A DNA stretch of 64,000 nucleotides from Leptolyngbya sp. SIO1E4 (GTDB lineage: Bacteria > Cyanobacteriota > Cyanobacteriia > Phormidesmidales > Phormidesmidaceae): assembly GCA_010672825.2 (NCBI GenBank), contig JAAHFU020000001.1, positions 2,294,001 through 2,358,000 of the forward strand, written 5' to 3'. How positions within the stretch are numbered: the stretch's first letter is position 1; each line of letters starts with the position of its first letter. Shown piece by piece: positions 1 to 9,123 of this stretch. Below the pieces are notes generated by a model. That model was given only the letters and a program-made list of their open reading frames with translations. It had not been told where the DNA came from and did no database searches. The translations under genes were made by a program, and so were the position numbers.

Positions 1-1
1 T

Positions 2-814
2 CCCGGATTTGCTTTCCTGCACGACTTCGCTATTACCCCTAACTACGCCATCTTTTTCCAAAATCCTGTCAGCTTTGATCCCCTATTGTTTGTATTGGGT
101 TTAAAAGGTGCTGGAGAGTGTGTTCAGTTCAATCCCAAGACTGCCTCAAAGGTGGTTGTGATTCCTCGGGATGGACAAAGCCCAGTACAGTTTTTGGATG
201 CCCCCGCTGGGTTCGTATTTCACCATGCCAACGCCTTTGAACAGGATGGCAAGGTAATCGTGGATTCTATTGTTTATCCTAGTCTGCCGACTTTAGATGA
301 GGGGGCAAGCTATGAAGAGGTCGACTTTTCCAAAGTGCCATCAGGGCAACTATGGCGTTTCACTCTGGAGTTAGAAACTGCTACCGTCAAGTCTACCTGT
401 CTAATTTCTCGCTGTTGTGAATTTCCCACCTTGCACCCTCGAAAGGTTGGGCAGCCCTATCGCTATCTGTACATTGGTGCGACCTATACACCCCGAGGTA
501 ATTCCCCGCTTCAGGTCTTGTTGAAACGGGATCTGGAAACTGGGGAAGAACAGATTTGGAGTGAGGCTCCCCGTGGGTTTATGGGAGAACCTATCTTTGT
601 ATCTCACCCCAATGGAACAGCTGAAGATGAAGGCTGGATACTCTGTTTGATATACAATGCTGCCCGCCAGTGTTCTGATCTAGTCATTCTGAATGCTCAA
701 GATATTGAGGCAGGCCCAATTGCCCGCCTCAAGCTTAAGCACCATGTGCCTTATGGCCTACATGGCAGCTTTACATCACAGTATTTTGGACCAAACTCTG
801 ATCTAGAGGCGTAA
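2..814 (+). CDS. Carotenoid oxygenase family protein, 3' portion (5' end outside window)
   Basis: The frame is open from base 2 and gives 270 residues, so the start lies upstream of the window. The family cleaves carotenoids or apocarotenoids oxidatively, using a non-haem iron held by four histidines. Three characteristic histidine blocks are visible: HDFAIT (base 20 on), FHHANAFE (about base 218) and LHGSFTSQY near the C-terminus. The acidic PEDEGWIL-like segment (AEDEGWILCLIYN) before the last block is also typical. The length matches the C-terminal half of a protein of about 470-490 residues. Cleavage site and substrate (apocarotenal versus full carotenoid) cannot be decided from this fragment. 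The gene converges on the coiled-coil gene that follows. Confidence 0.9.
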   Translation, partial: PGFAFLHDFAITPNYAIFFQNPVSFDPLLFVLGLKGAGECVQFNPKTASKVVVIPRDGQSPVQFLDAPAGFVFHHANAFEQDGKVIVDSIVYPSLPTLDEGASYEEVDFSKVPSGQLWRFTLELETATVKSTCLISRCCEFPTLHPRKVGQPYRYLYIGATYTPRGNSPLQVLLKRDLETGEEQIWSEAPRGFMGEPIFVSHPNGTAEDEGWILCLIYNAARQCSDLVILNAQDIEAGPIARLKLKHHVPYGLHGSFTSQYFGPNSDLEA

Positions 815-884
815 ACCTGCCTCTGTCGTTTAGTCCAAGGTTACAATTAAAATCCCTTCTCTGTTGCTTTTCAACCCTTAATAA

Positions 885-1370
885 CTACCCTGCCAACCGC
901 TGCCAAATCCGAGCGACTTCTGCGAGTAAAGTTTGAAAAGTCTCTCTGAATGCTCGATGTTCATTTTCATTGAGCGTGCGATCGCGTCTCAATTCCTCTA
1001 AGGTTTCATCAATTCGTTGTCGATCTGCACGGGCATCGGCGAGCAGGTTTTCAAAGCGCTGATTCGATTCACTAATCTGTGCGTCTTGTTCCTGAGTTTG
1101 CTCAGTCATCATTTCGACTACCTCAGAGATACCCTCTCTCAGTTCACGAATTTGTGTGCCTTGCTGCTGGATATTTTCTCTGAGTTCACCAATTTGCGTG
1201 CCTTGCTGCTGGATACTCTCCCTCAATTCACCAATCTGTGTGCCCTGCTGCTGGATACTCTCCCTAAGTTTGCCAATTTGCCCACCTTGTTGCCGTATTG
1301 CCAACAGGGAGGTTTCTGCTAGAGCTTCAAGGCGATCTAGTCGAGAGTCTGAGGTAGAGCCGTCGGTCAT
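885..1370 (-). CDS. Coiled-coil protein with 14-residue repeats
   Basis: The product is 161 residues and I recognise no enzymatic domain. Residues about 28-85 are near-identical tandem repeats of the 14-residue unit QQQGTQIGELRESI, at least three full copies plus degenerate flanks. This is matched at DNA level by a 42-bp repeat at about 1150-1290. Ile/Leu spacing and the high Gln/Glu/Arg content predict one long coiled coil, continuing through a less regular region to RDRTLNENEHRAFRETFQ. A structural or oligomerising role is the most that can be inferred. It converges on the carotenoid oxygenase gene. Repeat number may vary between strains. Confidence 0.7.
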   Translation of the reverse strand: MTDGSTSDSRLDRLEALAETSLLAIRQQGGQIGKLRESIQQQGTQIGELRESIQQQGTQIGELRENIQQQGTQIRELREGISEVVEMMTEQTQEQDAQISESNQRFENLLADARADRQRIDETLEELRRDRTLNENEHRAFRETFQTLLAEVARIWQRLAG

Positions 1371-1542
1371 TTTTGTGCAAGTGCAAGTGTGAAAATTTTA
1401 ACCTGCTTGATACCAGGCGCTAACCCCCTGCCCTTGAAACCTTCCTAACTAGCCTCAGGCAAGGCATCTTTCTAAATTTATGTGAGTTCAAAATTGCTCA
1501 GTTTATAAACGAAGTGCTCTTTCCCAAGCTGATAACAGCCGC

Positions 1543-2142
1543 CTAAACTCGCGCAAGAGTAACCTTCTCAGGCTGATCTTGATATTTACCACGTCGAGTT
1601 TCATAGCTAACCTCGCACGGTTCTCCTTCCAAGAAGAGAAGCTGCACGACACCTTCATTAGCGTAAATACGACAATCAGCACTAGAGGAGTTGGAAAATT
1701 CCAGCGTTAGGTGACCGCGCCAGCCTGCTTCAGCCGGGGTCAGGTTAGCAATGATGCCGCAGCGGGCGTAGGTCGATTTGCCAATGCAAATGACGCTGAT
1801 ATTGTCCGGTACCTGAATCCGTTCTAAAGCCACGCCTAAGCCATAAGAATGTGCTGGCAAGATGAAATAGCTGCCGCTTGTGTCCGTGCGCAACGGTGTC
1901 GGCTCTAGATTCTCAGGGTTAAATCGCTTGGGATCAACGACAGTGCCAGGAACGTGGCGAAAAATCCGAAATTCCGAAGGCGATAGGCGGATATCGTAGC
2001 CGTATGAAGAGAGGCCATAGCTGATGACCGGGCGTGTGGATGATAGCTCACCCAGATCGACATGACGAATTAGTTTGGGCTCAAAGGGCTGAATGAGCCC
2101 TTCTCTGGACATTTGGGTAATCCAAGCGTCATTTTTAATCAT
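1543..2142 (-). CDS. dcd: dCTP deaminase
   Basis: This enzyme converts dCTP to dUTP and ammonia, supplying dUMP for thymidylate synthesis in the cytoplasm. The 199-residue length is normal. The family blocks are present: SSYGYDIRLS near the N-terminus, the nucleotide-binding GKSTYARCGI, and the catalytic segment TPAEAGWRGHLTLEFSN with its central Glu. The C-terminal YETRRGKYQDQ tail closes over the nucleotide in this family. The ATG start gives the usual N-terminus, MIKNDAWI. A bifunctional dCTP deaminase/dUTPase is possible, but the motif pattern is that of the ordinary bacterial Dcd. It lies 66 bp downstream of the CobO-like gene on the same strand, so the two may be co-transcribed. Confidence 0.93.
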   Translation of the reverse strand: MIKNDAWITQMSREGLIQPFEPKLIRHVDLGELSSTRPVISYGLSSYGYDIRLSPSEFRIFRHVPGTVVDPKRFNPENLEPTPLRTDTSGSYFILPAHSYGLGVALERIQVPDNISVICIGKSTYARCGIIANLTPAEAGWRGHLTLEFSNSSSADCRIYANEGVVQLLFLEGEPCEVSYETRRGKYQDQPEKVTLARV

Positions 2143-2208
2143 GATTTTTATCTAGGTAGAGTGGCTAACATGCAAGAACAGGTCAGAACGAGATAGTGCA
2201 GGATGGGC

Positions 2209-2784
2209 TTACGACAAAAACTGGCGACGGAACTCTGTGACCTGATCCGCGATCGCTAGCAGCGACTCTGGCATATCTGGCCCCGTGAGAATCACATCCA
2301 CCTGTGGTGGGCGCTCTTTGAGTAGCTGTAATACTGCAGCTTCAGAAATCAACCCGAACTGAATTGCCAGGCTGAGTTCATCTAGCACCGCCATAGAATA
2401 ACGCCCTTGCATCACGACGGTTTCAGTATGCTGCCAAAGCTGCGCGATCGCGGCTCGCTCTGCTTCAGTGGCATCATCAGCCTTCAGGCAGCGGCCAATA
2501 TCTGCCCGCACCCATTCCAAACCTTGGCCAAACTGCATTGGGTGCTCGACGCCTTGCTCAATACCCCCCTTCAAAAACTGCACAATTAAGACTGCCTGAC
2601 CTTGTCCGGCAACGCGCATAGCCTGCACCATCACATTAGTAAAGAAGCTGCGGTGAGGCGAGGTAAAAACCTGGATTGTCCCTTCAATGGCATGGAGCCA
2701 GGGATGAGATTTCAGACGGGAAGATCGGCCTTGTGGCTGGGGACGAGGAGCGCGGAGCTGGGAAACCATTTTGGGAGGCAGCAC
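2209..2784 (-). CDS. CobO/BtuR-like P-loop-fold protein with degenerate Walker A
   Basis: This 191-residue protein has the overall plan of corrinoid adenosyltransferase CobO/BtuR: GTIQVFT, then AGQGQAVLIVQFLKGG, LDELSLAIQFGLI as Walker-B-like strand, and VDVILTGPDMPESLLAIADQVTE. In true CobO the VYTGDGKGKTTA loop binds ATP. Here residues 41-50 read TSPHRSFFTN, so the lysine and glycines of the P-loop are gone. From memory the same replacement occurs in other cyanobacterial homologues, so it looks like a conserved cyanobacterial variant rather than a recent mutation. ATP-dependent cobalamin adenosylation is therefore doubtful. The N-terminal 30 residues are basic and low in complexity. dcd follows on the same strand. 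Confidence 0.8.
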   Translation of the reverse strand: MLPPKMVSQLRAPRPQPQGRSSRLKSHPWLHAIEGTIQVFTSPHRSFFTNVMVQAMRVAGQGQAVLIVQFLKGGIEQGVEHPMQFGQGLEWVRADIGRCLKADDATEAERAAIAQLWQHTETVVMQGRYSMAVLDELSLAIQFGLISEAAVLQLLKERPPQVDVILTGPDMPESLLAIADQVTEFRRQFLS

Positions 2785-3152
2785 GTTTTCAGTAGGCTAA
2801 ATATAGCGCACTTTTTCTCAGGTAATTGAAAAAAACCCTATATCTATAGGTAGTGTGAAAGTACTATTGATTTCCACCATATTAGCCTGTCGGGCAGTCG
2901 CATATACACATGCGCCCTGACATTTACCTTGACACGAGAGGTGCTGCAATGAGTAAGTTCTGTCATTTGTCAAGCGCGGTAAATGTCAGCGCTAACTCTC
3001 ATGGGAAACTGAAGACACCCTGTAAGCATGGACTGGCTTTCCCAGCGTCAACTCTAGGTTCCGCTGCTAAGGATAGCGAACTTTAACCCGTTTGCCTCAG
3101 GGATACCCTGCTGTATCCTGAGTGAGGATTTTGGCAATTCGAGGCAGCATCT
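2785..3152. other. Divergent intergenic region with inverted repeat
   Basis: This 368-bp gap lies between the divergent CobO-like gene and rph. CTGACATTTACC (about 2918) is repeated inverted as GGTAAATGTCAG (about 2979), giving 12-bp arms about 50 bp apart. A related TGTCATTTGTCA sits between them. The arms could be regulatory sites for either gene, or a large cruciform. A 44-codon frame starting at 2949 has no clear ribosome binding site and I do not call it. Confidence 0.4.
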
Positions 3153-3875
3153 ATGGTATGGCAGCGTCCCGATGGTCGGCAGGCAAACGAGCTGCGACCC
3201 GTTTCCTTTGAACATAACTTCACTCGCTTTGCTGCAGGGTCTGTCTTGGCCCGATGCGGGAATACTCAGGTTCTCTGCACCGTCTCTGTGGAGGAAGGCG
3301 TGCCTTCGTTTCTTCGAGACTCGGGTCGGGGATGGCTGACTGCGGAATATCGGATGTTGCCGGGGGCAACGCCCCAGCGCCAGCGTCGGGAATTCCTGAA
3401 GCTTTCCGGTCGGACTCAGGAGATTCAGCGACTCATTGGTCGTAGTTTGCGCTCCACGCTGGATTTTGAAGCATTGGGAGAACGAACACTGCTGGTGGAT
3501 GCTGATGTATTGCAAGCAGATGCCGGAACCCGTACTACTTCGATTACTGGCGGCTATGTGGCGCTAAAAGATGCTATCAACGCCTTAGTGGCAGCGGGTG
3601 TTCTGCCACGATCGCCCCTCATCCATGAGGTGGCGGCTATTTCCGTCGGATTGGTAGAAGGAGAGGCCTTGTTAGACCTGAAGTACGAAGAAGACGTTGC
3701 TGCAGCGGTGGATTTTAATGTGGTGCTGAATGGCAACCTCAATATTATTGAGGTGCAAGGCACCGCTGAAGAGGGCAGCTTCTCACGATCTCAGATGAAC
3801 GAACTGATGGATTTAGCCGAGAAGGGAATTCAAGAACTCATCACCCTACAACGGCAGGCTTTTGATGGAGAATAA
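3153..3875 (+). CDS. rph: Ribonuclease PH
   Basis: RNase PH is a phosphorolytic 3'-5' exoribonuclease that trims tRNA precursors and works as a hexameric ring. The 240-residue length is standard. Diagnostic segments are present in order: the N-terminal [44 protein letters not shown], and the phosphate/metal-binding [19 protein letters not shown]. The C-terminus carries the usual VDFNVVLN and [13 protein letters not shown] blocks. The ATG start fits the family N-terminus (MVWQRPDGR). It stands alone with DUF58 following 115 bp downstream on the same strand. Confidence 0.96.
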   Translation: MVWQRPDGRQANELRPVSFEHNFTRFAAGSVLARCGNTQVLCTVSVEEGVPSFLRDSGRGWLTAEYRMLPGATPQRQRREFLKLSGRTQEIQRLIGRSLRSTLDFEALGERTLLVDADVLQADAGTRTTSITGGYVALKDAINALVAAGVLPRSPLIHEVAAISVGLVEGEALLDLKYEEDVAAAVDFNVVLNGNLNIIEVQGTAEEGSFSRSQMNELMDLAEKGIQELITLQRQAFDGE

Positions 3876-3990
3876 CCCTGCGCGCTAGTTAGGGTGATGG
3901 GCTGGGCGGTAGGAGCTGATAGGCTGGGCCTCTACCGTTCGTATCGCTGACAGCCGTCCCATTTTGAAATGAGGGTGCTGGACTATATCC

Positions 3991-5148
3991 ATGGCTCGAC
4001 TTGGCAAATCTTGGCTGACCTGGCTAGAAACCCATTGGGTCGTACCGGCCTATGGGGGTGGGGTGTTGCTGGGGCTCACCATTGCCTTTTTTGGGGCCGC
4101 GATTAATACGATGTCAGGCTGGCTTTATGCCATCAGTGGTGTCATGTCAGCAATTTTGTTGATCAATATCTGGTCACCGCCCCGCAGCCTCATGGGTATT
4201 CAGGCGCATCGGAATCCCATGCGACCCATCAGTGTAGGGGAGGTCCTGGCGGTAGAGATCGTACTGGAAAACCTGACATCTCAGCCTAAGGTCTTGCTGC
4301 AAGCACGGGACAATGGGCCACCTCAGATGGGTGATGCTCCAGAAACGGCGATCGCTGTCATCCCTGTGGGGGCACAACATACCTGGCGCTATACCTGCCG
4401 ACCTACGCGCCGGGGCATCTATCACTGGGAAACCCTGTCTCTGCGAACAGCTGCCCCCCTGGGATTATTTTGGTGCCAACGTCCTAAACCAGCGCCCGCC
4501 CAGGCCACCGTCTACCCGAAAATTTTGCCCCTGACCCGGTGTCCCTTAATCGATCATCTGGGAATGTCTACCGGGCTGCGATGGCAAACTGCCCAGCGCG
4601 CTGAAAGTGCGAACGAAGGACTTACCCGTGCCCTGCGTCCTTATCGCTGGGGTGATCCAACCCGTCTGATTCACTGGCGCACCAGTGCCCGCTATGGTGA
4701 ATTACGCGTGCGCGAACTAGAGCAATTAACTGCGGACAATCAAGTACTGATTGGGCTGGATACGGGCGATCGCTGGTCTGAAGAGGCGTTTGAATTTGCT
4801 GTGACCACCGCTGCTAGTCTCTACATCTATAGTCTGCGTCGCCAACTATCTGTCGCTCTATGGCTGCCTCATACAGGCATTTTGCAAAACAAACATACAG
4901 TTCTGTCAGCCTTGGCAGCCGTTATGCCAGGGAAGCTGCCACCTAGCAGTCGATTCCCGGCCCAGCCAATGATCTGGTTGGGCAGCAGTGGGCAAGCCCC
5001 GCCAAACCTATCGCCGGGGAGTTTGTGGGTTCAGTGGTTAGACACCTCGCTGAATCAGTCGGCTAGCTCGCTCGGGCGACCAACGTTGTCTATCAACCTG
5101 TCTCAGCCGCTAACAGAACAGCTGCAGTCAGAGATCAAGGTTGGATAG
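3991..5148 (+). CDS. DUF58 domain-containing membrane protein
   Basis: The product is 385 residues. Two hydrophobic segments near the N-terminus (about residues 18-38 and 42-60) anchor it in the membrane. They are followed by a beta-rich region and the DUF58 signature YRWGDPTRLIHWRTSARYGELRVREL. DUF58 proteins have a von Willebrand A-like fold and in many bacteria sit beside MoxR ATPases and transglutaminase-like genes. No MoxR gene is seen here. The molecular role is not established, and links to cell envelope or stress are only family-level inference. The next gene starts 112 bp downstream on the same strand. Confidence 0.85.
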   Translation: MARLGKSWLTWLETHWVVPAYGGGVLLGLTIAFFGAAINTMSGWLYAISGVMSAILLINIWSPPRSLMGIQAHRNPMRPISVGEVLAVEIVLENLTSQPKVLLQARDNGPPQMGDAPETAIAVIPVGAQHTWRYTCRPTRRGIYHWETLSLRTAAPLGLFWCQRPKPAPAQATVYPKILPLTRCPLIDHLGMSTGLRWQTAQRAESANEGLTRALRPYRWGDPTRLIHWRTSARYGELRVRELEQLTADNQVLIGLDTGDRWSEEAFEFAVTTAASLYIYSLRRQLSVALWLPHTGILQNKHTVLSALAAVMPGKLPPSSRFPAQPMIWLGSSGQAPPNLSPGSLWVQWLDTSLNQSASSLGRPTLSINLSQPLTEQLQSEIKVG

Positions 5149-5260
5149 ACCTACCAATTGGATAGGCCGATAAAACGGTGGGCAGGTATCAGGATGGAGA
5201 GGTCAAGGAGGGCGAAATAGAAGGGAAACCTGATATGACAATGATGACGATGAGGAGCCA

Positions 5261-5950
5261 GTGACTCTAGTCATGAAAATTGCTAAACCGTTAGGGGCAG
5301 GAATTTTGATTCTGCTAGGATTTTGGTGTCTAGGCAGGGTCATGGAAACGGCCCTCGATCGCAGTCCTGATCGCCTCGACAAACGGGAAACTATCACAGC
5401 TGGCGTTTTGATAGGGGTGCCTGCCACTGCGGGGGGAGCCTGGTTAGCATTGGATACCCGTCGCCAGCGTCACCTGGCAGAAGGGAAGCGCCTCAGGCAA
5501 ATCTTTTTTAAGTTAGTGAAAGCAGGGCGAGGTAAGGTGACAGCTTTGCGATTCTCCATGGAAGCGCATATTGACGGTGATGCAGCCAAGGCATACTTAA
5601 ACACGCTGAGTCGAGAATATGACGCGACATTTCAGGTCGATAACGAGGGTGGCATTACCTACTGCTTCCATCTAGGGGATGTGGATAGTCGTTTGCTGAG
5701 GCCTGCTCCCCAGGTCATGTTTGATGTCATCTTAGAGGCTGTGCCCCCCGTCAAACAGCGGGAAGTGGTGAAAACGGTTCAAAAACTGACAGGGTTGGAA
5801 TGGAAAGCCGTGAAAGCTCTCATCCGTGATGTTCCCCAACCTATTCAACGAGGAGCCTCTCAAGCCACGGCGGAGGAGTTTAGGCAGGCACTGGAGCAAG
5901 TCGGGGCACAGGTGGCCCTGGTGTTAAGCGATCGCGCTGACACGCCTTAA
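5261..5950 (+). CDS. Membrane-anchored protein with ribosomal L7/L12 C-terminal-like domain
   Basis: The product is 229 residues. Hydrophobic stretches lie at about residues 10-25 and 47-63, then a basic linker (DTRRQRHLAEGKRLRQ) leads into the soluble part. The last 65 residues (VKTVQKLTGLEWKAVKALIRDV to AEEFRQALEQVGAQVALV) resemble the L7/L12 C-terminal domain, which in ribosomes docks translation factors. Here the anchor makes it a non-ribosomal protein of unknown role. GTG at 5261 follows GAGGAG closely; ATG at 5273 (MKIAKPLG) is the alternative start. The middle section, with YCFHLGDVDS, is unrecognised. Confidence 0.7.
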   Translation: MTLVMKIAKPLGAGILILLGFWCLGRVMETALDRSPDRLDKRETITAGVLIGVPATAGGAWLALDTRRQRHLAEGKRLRQIFFKLVKAGRGKVTALRFSMEAHIDGDAAKAYLNTLSREYDATFQVDNEGGITYCFHLGDVDSRLLRPAPQVMFDVILEAVPPVKQREVVKTVQKLTGLEWKAVKALIRDVPQPIQRGASQATAEEFRQALEQVGAQVALVLSDRADTP

Positions 5951-5991
5951 GCTTTGAGATACCCCAAATGGATATCTCAGAACTCGTATCG

Positions 5992-6957
5992 TTATCGATT
6001 GGCGTAGGCTGCGATCGGCTCCTTGATAAAGCGAATGTAGAGATGCTTGAACGTTGAGCGAAAAACGCGAGGTAAGCCAAAGTCAATGGGCATCAATTCG
6101 GCTGGAAATTGCCAGTCTGAGATCGCCAACTCCTCCGGTCGCTGCAGCGGAAATTCAATCTCTGCCAGGTGTGGACAGACGCCCAAACGCTGCGATTGAG
6201 CAATGGTCGGCACTGCGGCGGGGTCGGCACCTAAAATTTCCACCAAGGCTCGATCAAGGGCAAAAACATCCGTCGATGCTCCTAAGATCCCCAAGGCGCG
6301 GGGCTCACCGCCACTAGGGCCATTCCCTTCATGGCCGAGAATGCCATCCACAATGGTGAGTTGAGGGGAGATGGCGCGGGCAGTTTCGACTAGCATGGTG
6401 CCAAAACGATCGCGATCCTTGCCAGCTTCCATGTGCCACCAGGCTTTCATTTTGCCGGGGACGCAGCCGAACAGGTTTTTTACCCCTAGGGTTACAGTAA
6501 GCTGCATGTGGGATTTCACTTTGGGCAAATTAATCACCACGTCTGCATTCACGGCTTCTTTCGATAACCGTAGGTGAGCGAATTCACCACTGGCCTCCGT
6601 GGGGTAGCGGTGACCGTGCAGCTCTTGCACCGGCACCCCAGCTTTCTCTAGCCACGGCAGATAACCATTGGCTTTCGCGACCCCGTGGGCGCTGCCAAAG
6701 GCAGGGCTATCTCCCAGAAACGGCTGGCCCCCTGCGGCTTTTACCTGCTCAGCTACGCAGTAAACCAGTTCAGGTCGGGTGACACATTCTTTCGTCGGGC
6801 GTGACCCCGTGAGCAAGTTGGGCTTGAGGAGGACGCGATCGCCCGGTTTCACAACCGCTTCCATGCCACCGACAGGGGCTAGCAATTCTTGTAACGTGGC
6901 GGTGACTTCATCAATGGCATAGCTTTGGGCACGCAGCAAGGAAACGGTGGCAGTCAT
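5992..6957 (-). CDS. DUF362 domain-containing protein
   Basis: The product is about 321 residues from the ATG chosen here (MTATVSLLRAQSY). The frame stays open to 7029, but those extra residues lack family character, and AAGG precedes the chosen ATG. DUF362 blocks are clear: VKPGDRVLLKPNLL, INLPKVKSHMQLTVTLGVKNLFG, KMKAWWHM and DGILGHEGNGPSGG. In other members this domain is often fused to ferredoxin modules. No Cys clusters are present here, so it is the stand-alone form. Function is unknown; redox or iron-sulfur links are family-level suggestions only. It shares its strand with the downstream-facing ABC permease gene upstream. Confidence 0.85.
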   Translation of the reverse strand: MTATVSLLRAQSYAIDEVTATLQELLAPVGGMEAVVKPGDRVLLKPNLLTGSRPTKECVTRPELVYCVAEQVKAAGGQPFLGDSPAFGSAHGVAKANGYLPWLEKAGVPVQELHGHRYPTEASGEFAHLRLSKEAVNADVVINLPKVKSHMQLTVTLGVKNLFGCVPGKMKAWWHMEAGKDRDRFGTMLVETARAISPQLTIVDGILGHEGNGPSGGEPRALGILGASTDVFALDRALVEILGADPAAVPTIAQSQRLGVCPHLAEIEFPLQRPEELAISDWQFPAELMPIDFGLPRVFRSTFKHLYIRFIKEPIAAYANR

Positions 6958-7056
6958 AATTACCTTATCGATAGAAGATGGCTGATTACTTCCCCATAGA
7001 GTATGCAGGCTTTCTAGCGATCTAGCCACCCATTGAGTCTATGGAGTCCATGGAGG

Positions 7057-7965
7057 CTATTTCCAGTTTTCGCGACGCAGCAATGGGTTAACCAGTTCGT
7101 TCAATCCTTCCCCAACCAGGGATAGCCCTGTCACCATTAGCGTTAAGGCTAATCCAGGGAAGAGGGCTGTCCACCAGATGCCCGTTGGGAGAGCATCCAG
7201 CGCTTGTCGAATGTCGGCTCCCCATTCGGGGGTTTGTTCGGGTAACCCAAGCCCTAAAAAACCCAACCCACCGAGGACTAAAATGGCATCAGCTGCATTC
7301 AGCGTAAACAGTACCGGGATACTCTGCACCACATTCAAGAACAGGTAACGGCTGAGCACTGTCCATGTAGACGCGCCCATGGCCTGAGCCGCCTCGATAA
7401 ATAATTCAGTTTTGACGCTGACCGTGTGGTTGCGCACAACTCGGTAATACTGGGGCACGTAGGCGATACTCAGCGCCACCGCAGCATTGACCACCCCACG
7501 CCCCACCACAAATGCCAGCGTGACAGACAGCAGTAACCCCGGCAGGGTGTAGATGGTGTCCATAAAAAAGAGCAAGACCCGGTCTAACCTACCGCCCAGA
7601 TAGCCGCTGACCATGCCCAGCGGTACGCCCACAATCACGCTCATTGCTGTGGCCAACAGCACCACTTGCCAGGCAGCCCGTGAGCCAAATGAAACCCTCG
7701 CCAAGACGTCATAGCCCTGGCGCGTAGTCCCTAGCCAGTGTTCAGCTGAAGGAGGTTGGTGAATCGGATTCTGCAAGGCGGCGGTCGGATCTTGCAAGAG
7801 GCCCCAAGTTTGCAGTGTTGGCACTAAAAGTGCGACGAGGATAAATGCTCCGGTGATGGCTAACCCCCCCACCATGTAGAGCACTGAGATATTGGCACCT
7901 TGTCCTTTGGGTTTAATTAGCCGAAACAGGGCAACTGGAATTCTTGAGGCTTTGCTAGGAGTCAT
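7057..7965 (-). CDS. ABC transporter permease, OppC/DppC (peptide/nickel) family
   Basis: The 302-residue inner-membrane permease has about six hydrophobic segments. The N-terminal part has the family pattern of a TM segment, a periplasmic loop with HWLGTTRQGYDVLARVSFGSR, and then the core. The EAA loop that contacts the ATPase is EAAQAMGASTWTVLSRYLF. This type imports oligopeptides, nickel or related solutes together with an OppB-type permease, ATPases and a binding protein. None of those partners is next to it, so the transporter is dispersed in this genome, as is common in cyanobacteria. Substrate cannot be assigned. The ATG start at 7965 is consistent with homologues. Confidence 0.9.
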   Translation of the reverse strand: MTPSKASRIPVALFRLIKPKGQGANISVLYMVGGLAITGAFILVALLVPTLQTWGLLQDPTAALQNPIHQPPSAEHWLGTTRQGYDVLARVSFGSRAAWQVVLLATAMSVIVGVPLGMVSGYLGGRLDRVLLFFMDTIYTLPGLLLSVTLAFVVGRGVVNAAVALSIAYVPQYYRVVRNHTVSVKTELFIEAAQAMGASTWTVLSRYLFLNVVQSIPVLFTLNAADAILVLGGLGFLGLGLPEQTPEWGADIRQALDALPTGIWWTALFPGLALTLMVTGLSLVGEGLNELVNPLLRRENWK

Positions 7966-8081
7966 TGCACCACAGAAAAGCTTGCTAACGCTCCATTATT
8001 GCAGACCCCGCCAACATAGACTGGCGCTAGTTCATGGTCAAAACCAACCTGCTCACCGTTGCCATGTGTGGGTATTAATGG

Positions 8082-9005
8082 CTAATTCCTAAAGGTGCGA
8101 GGGCCTGTATATTCAGATGCCGCTGCTAAGACCTCTAACCGTTGGGCACCGCTAAAAAACTCACCGTTCACTTCCCATGTAGGGAATGCGGTGACCTCTC
8201 TAACGGATTGGCAGAGAGCGGTTTGAGCATCCTGGCCGTCCGGCGCACATTCAATATAAGGAATTGCTTTGGCCGCTTCCTGACCGAATAGCTGCTTTTG
8301 ATCATGGCAATGGGGGCACCACCAAGCACCATACATCTTGGCATCGACATTGGTCAGGTGTTGAGCTAGCTGCAGCTCAGCTTCTCCTGACGTCGTGGTA
8401 ACCGGCGGGCCTACTTCCCCAGAAATGTTGCTGTTTGCCGTTTGAGGGTTGTTGATAGGTGCATAGACAGCCAGCGTTCCTACCAGGGTAATGACCCCAA
8501 CAATCAACCCGATAAAGACAAGTTGCCCACCATCTTCCCAACGCCGACCCAGAATTGTTAACACAAACATAGATGCTGCAAACACTGCTGAGGTGATGCA
8601 ATACAGGCAAGCTGTTTTCAGCTCAAAGGCCAGTAGGTACATCAAGTAACCACTAAAGATCAGCATCGCCGTTGCACCCATGAAAAGCAGCGGCCAAGTC
8701 AGACTCTCTAGTTTGCGGCGCAGTTCTTTTTGCCGATCTGGGTTAATGGCAAAGGGGCCGAGGGCAAGGGTTGCCATGGCCAGGTAGCCCAAACAGCCAA
8801 AGATAGTTAGGGGGATGCCAAAGATAACGGCATAGTCGCTGGCAAGAACGCGATCGCAGCCTGCGGTAGGACAAGCTGCTGAACCGCCCATGACTTTTAC
8901 CACAGTTAGGTAGGCAGTTCCAACGGCCCCCATCAGGGCAATGGCACCGATAATCCAGCGAGACCAGAGGTGAATCCACAGTTTTTCCTGACGGCGACGT
9001 GGCAT
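8082..9005 (-). CDS. VKOR-thioredoxin fusion, disulfide-bond formation
   Basis: The product has 307 residues. It is a bacterial homologue of vitamin K epoxide reductase fused to a DsbA/thioredoxin-like domain, which makes protein disulfides in the lumen or periplasm and passes electrons to quinone. Membrane segments span residues about 15-180. The loop Cys pair is C45/C50 (ACPTAGC) and the quinone-side active site is C133-LY-C136. The C-terminal domain carries WC230PHC233, plus C253 and C265. This full set matches the characterised cyanobacterial fusion architecture, which in Synechocystis is needed for oxidative folding and photosystem II function. It is monocistronic by position. Confidence 0.93.
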   Translation of the reverse strand: MPRRRQEKLWIHLWSRWIIGAIALMGAVGTAYLTVVKVMGGSAACPTAGCDRVLASDYAVIFGIPLTIFGCLGYLAMATLALGPFAINPDRQKELRRKLESLTWPLLFMGATAMLIFSGYLMYLLAFELKTACLYCITSAVFAASMFVLTILGRRWEDGGQLVFIGLIVGVITLVGTLAVYAPINNPQTANSNISGEVGPPVTTTSGEAELQLAQHLTNVDAKMYGAWWCPHCHDQKQLFGQEAAKAIPYIECAPDGQDAQTALCQSVREVTAFPTWEVNGEFFSGAQRLEVLAAASEYTGPRTFRN

Positions 9006-9123
9006 AGCTTTATACTCCGCGGCAAGTCTTTGAGAAAAATATCCTTCCTATTCTGCCCTATGGGATTGCTCTGTGACAGGTTAGGCTTCTATGTCTTTTA
9101 TCTATGCCCGCGAGAACAATGCC

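Noticed and set aside
2209-2784. Functional cobO
   Set aside because: The ATP-binding Walker A loop is not present.
2949-3083. 44-codon frame beginning inside the inverted-repeat region
   Set aside because: Weak ribosome binding site and no recognisable pattern; its sequence is better explained by the TGACATTTACC-type repeats.
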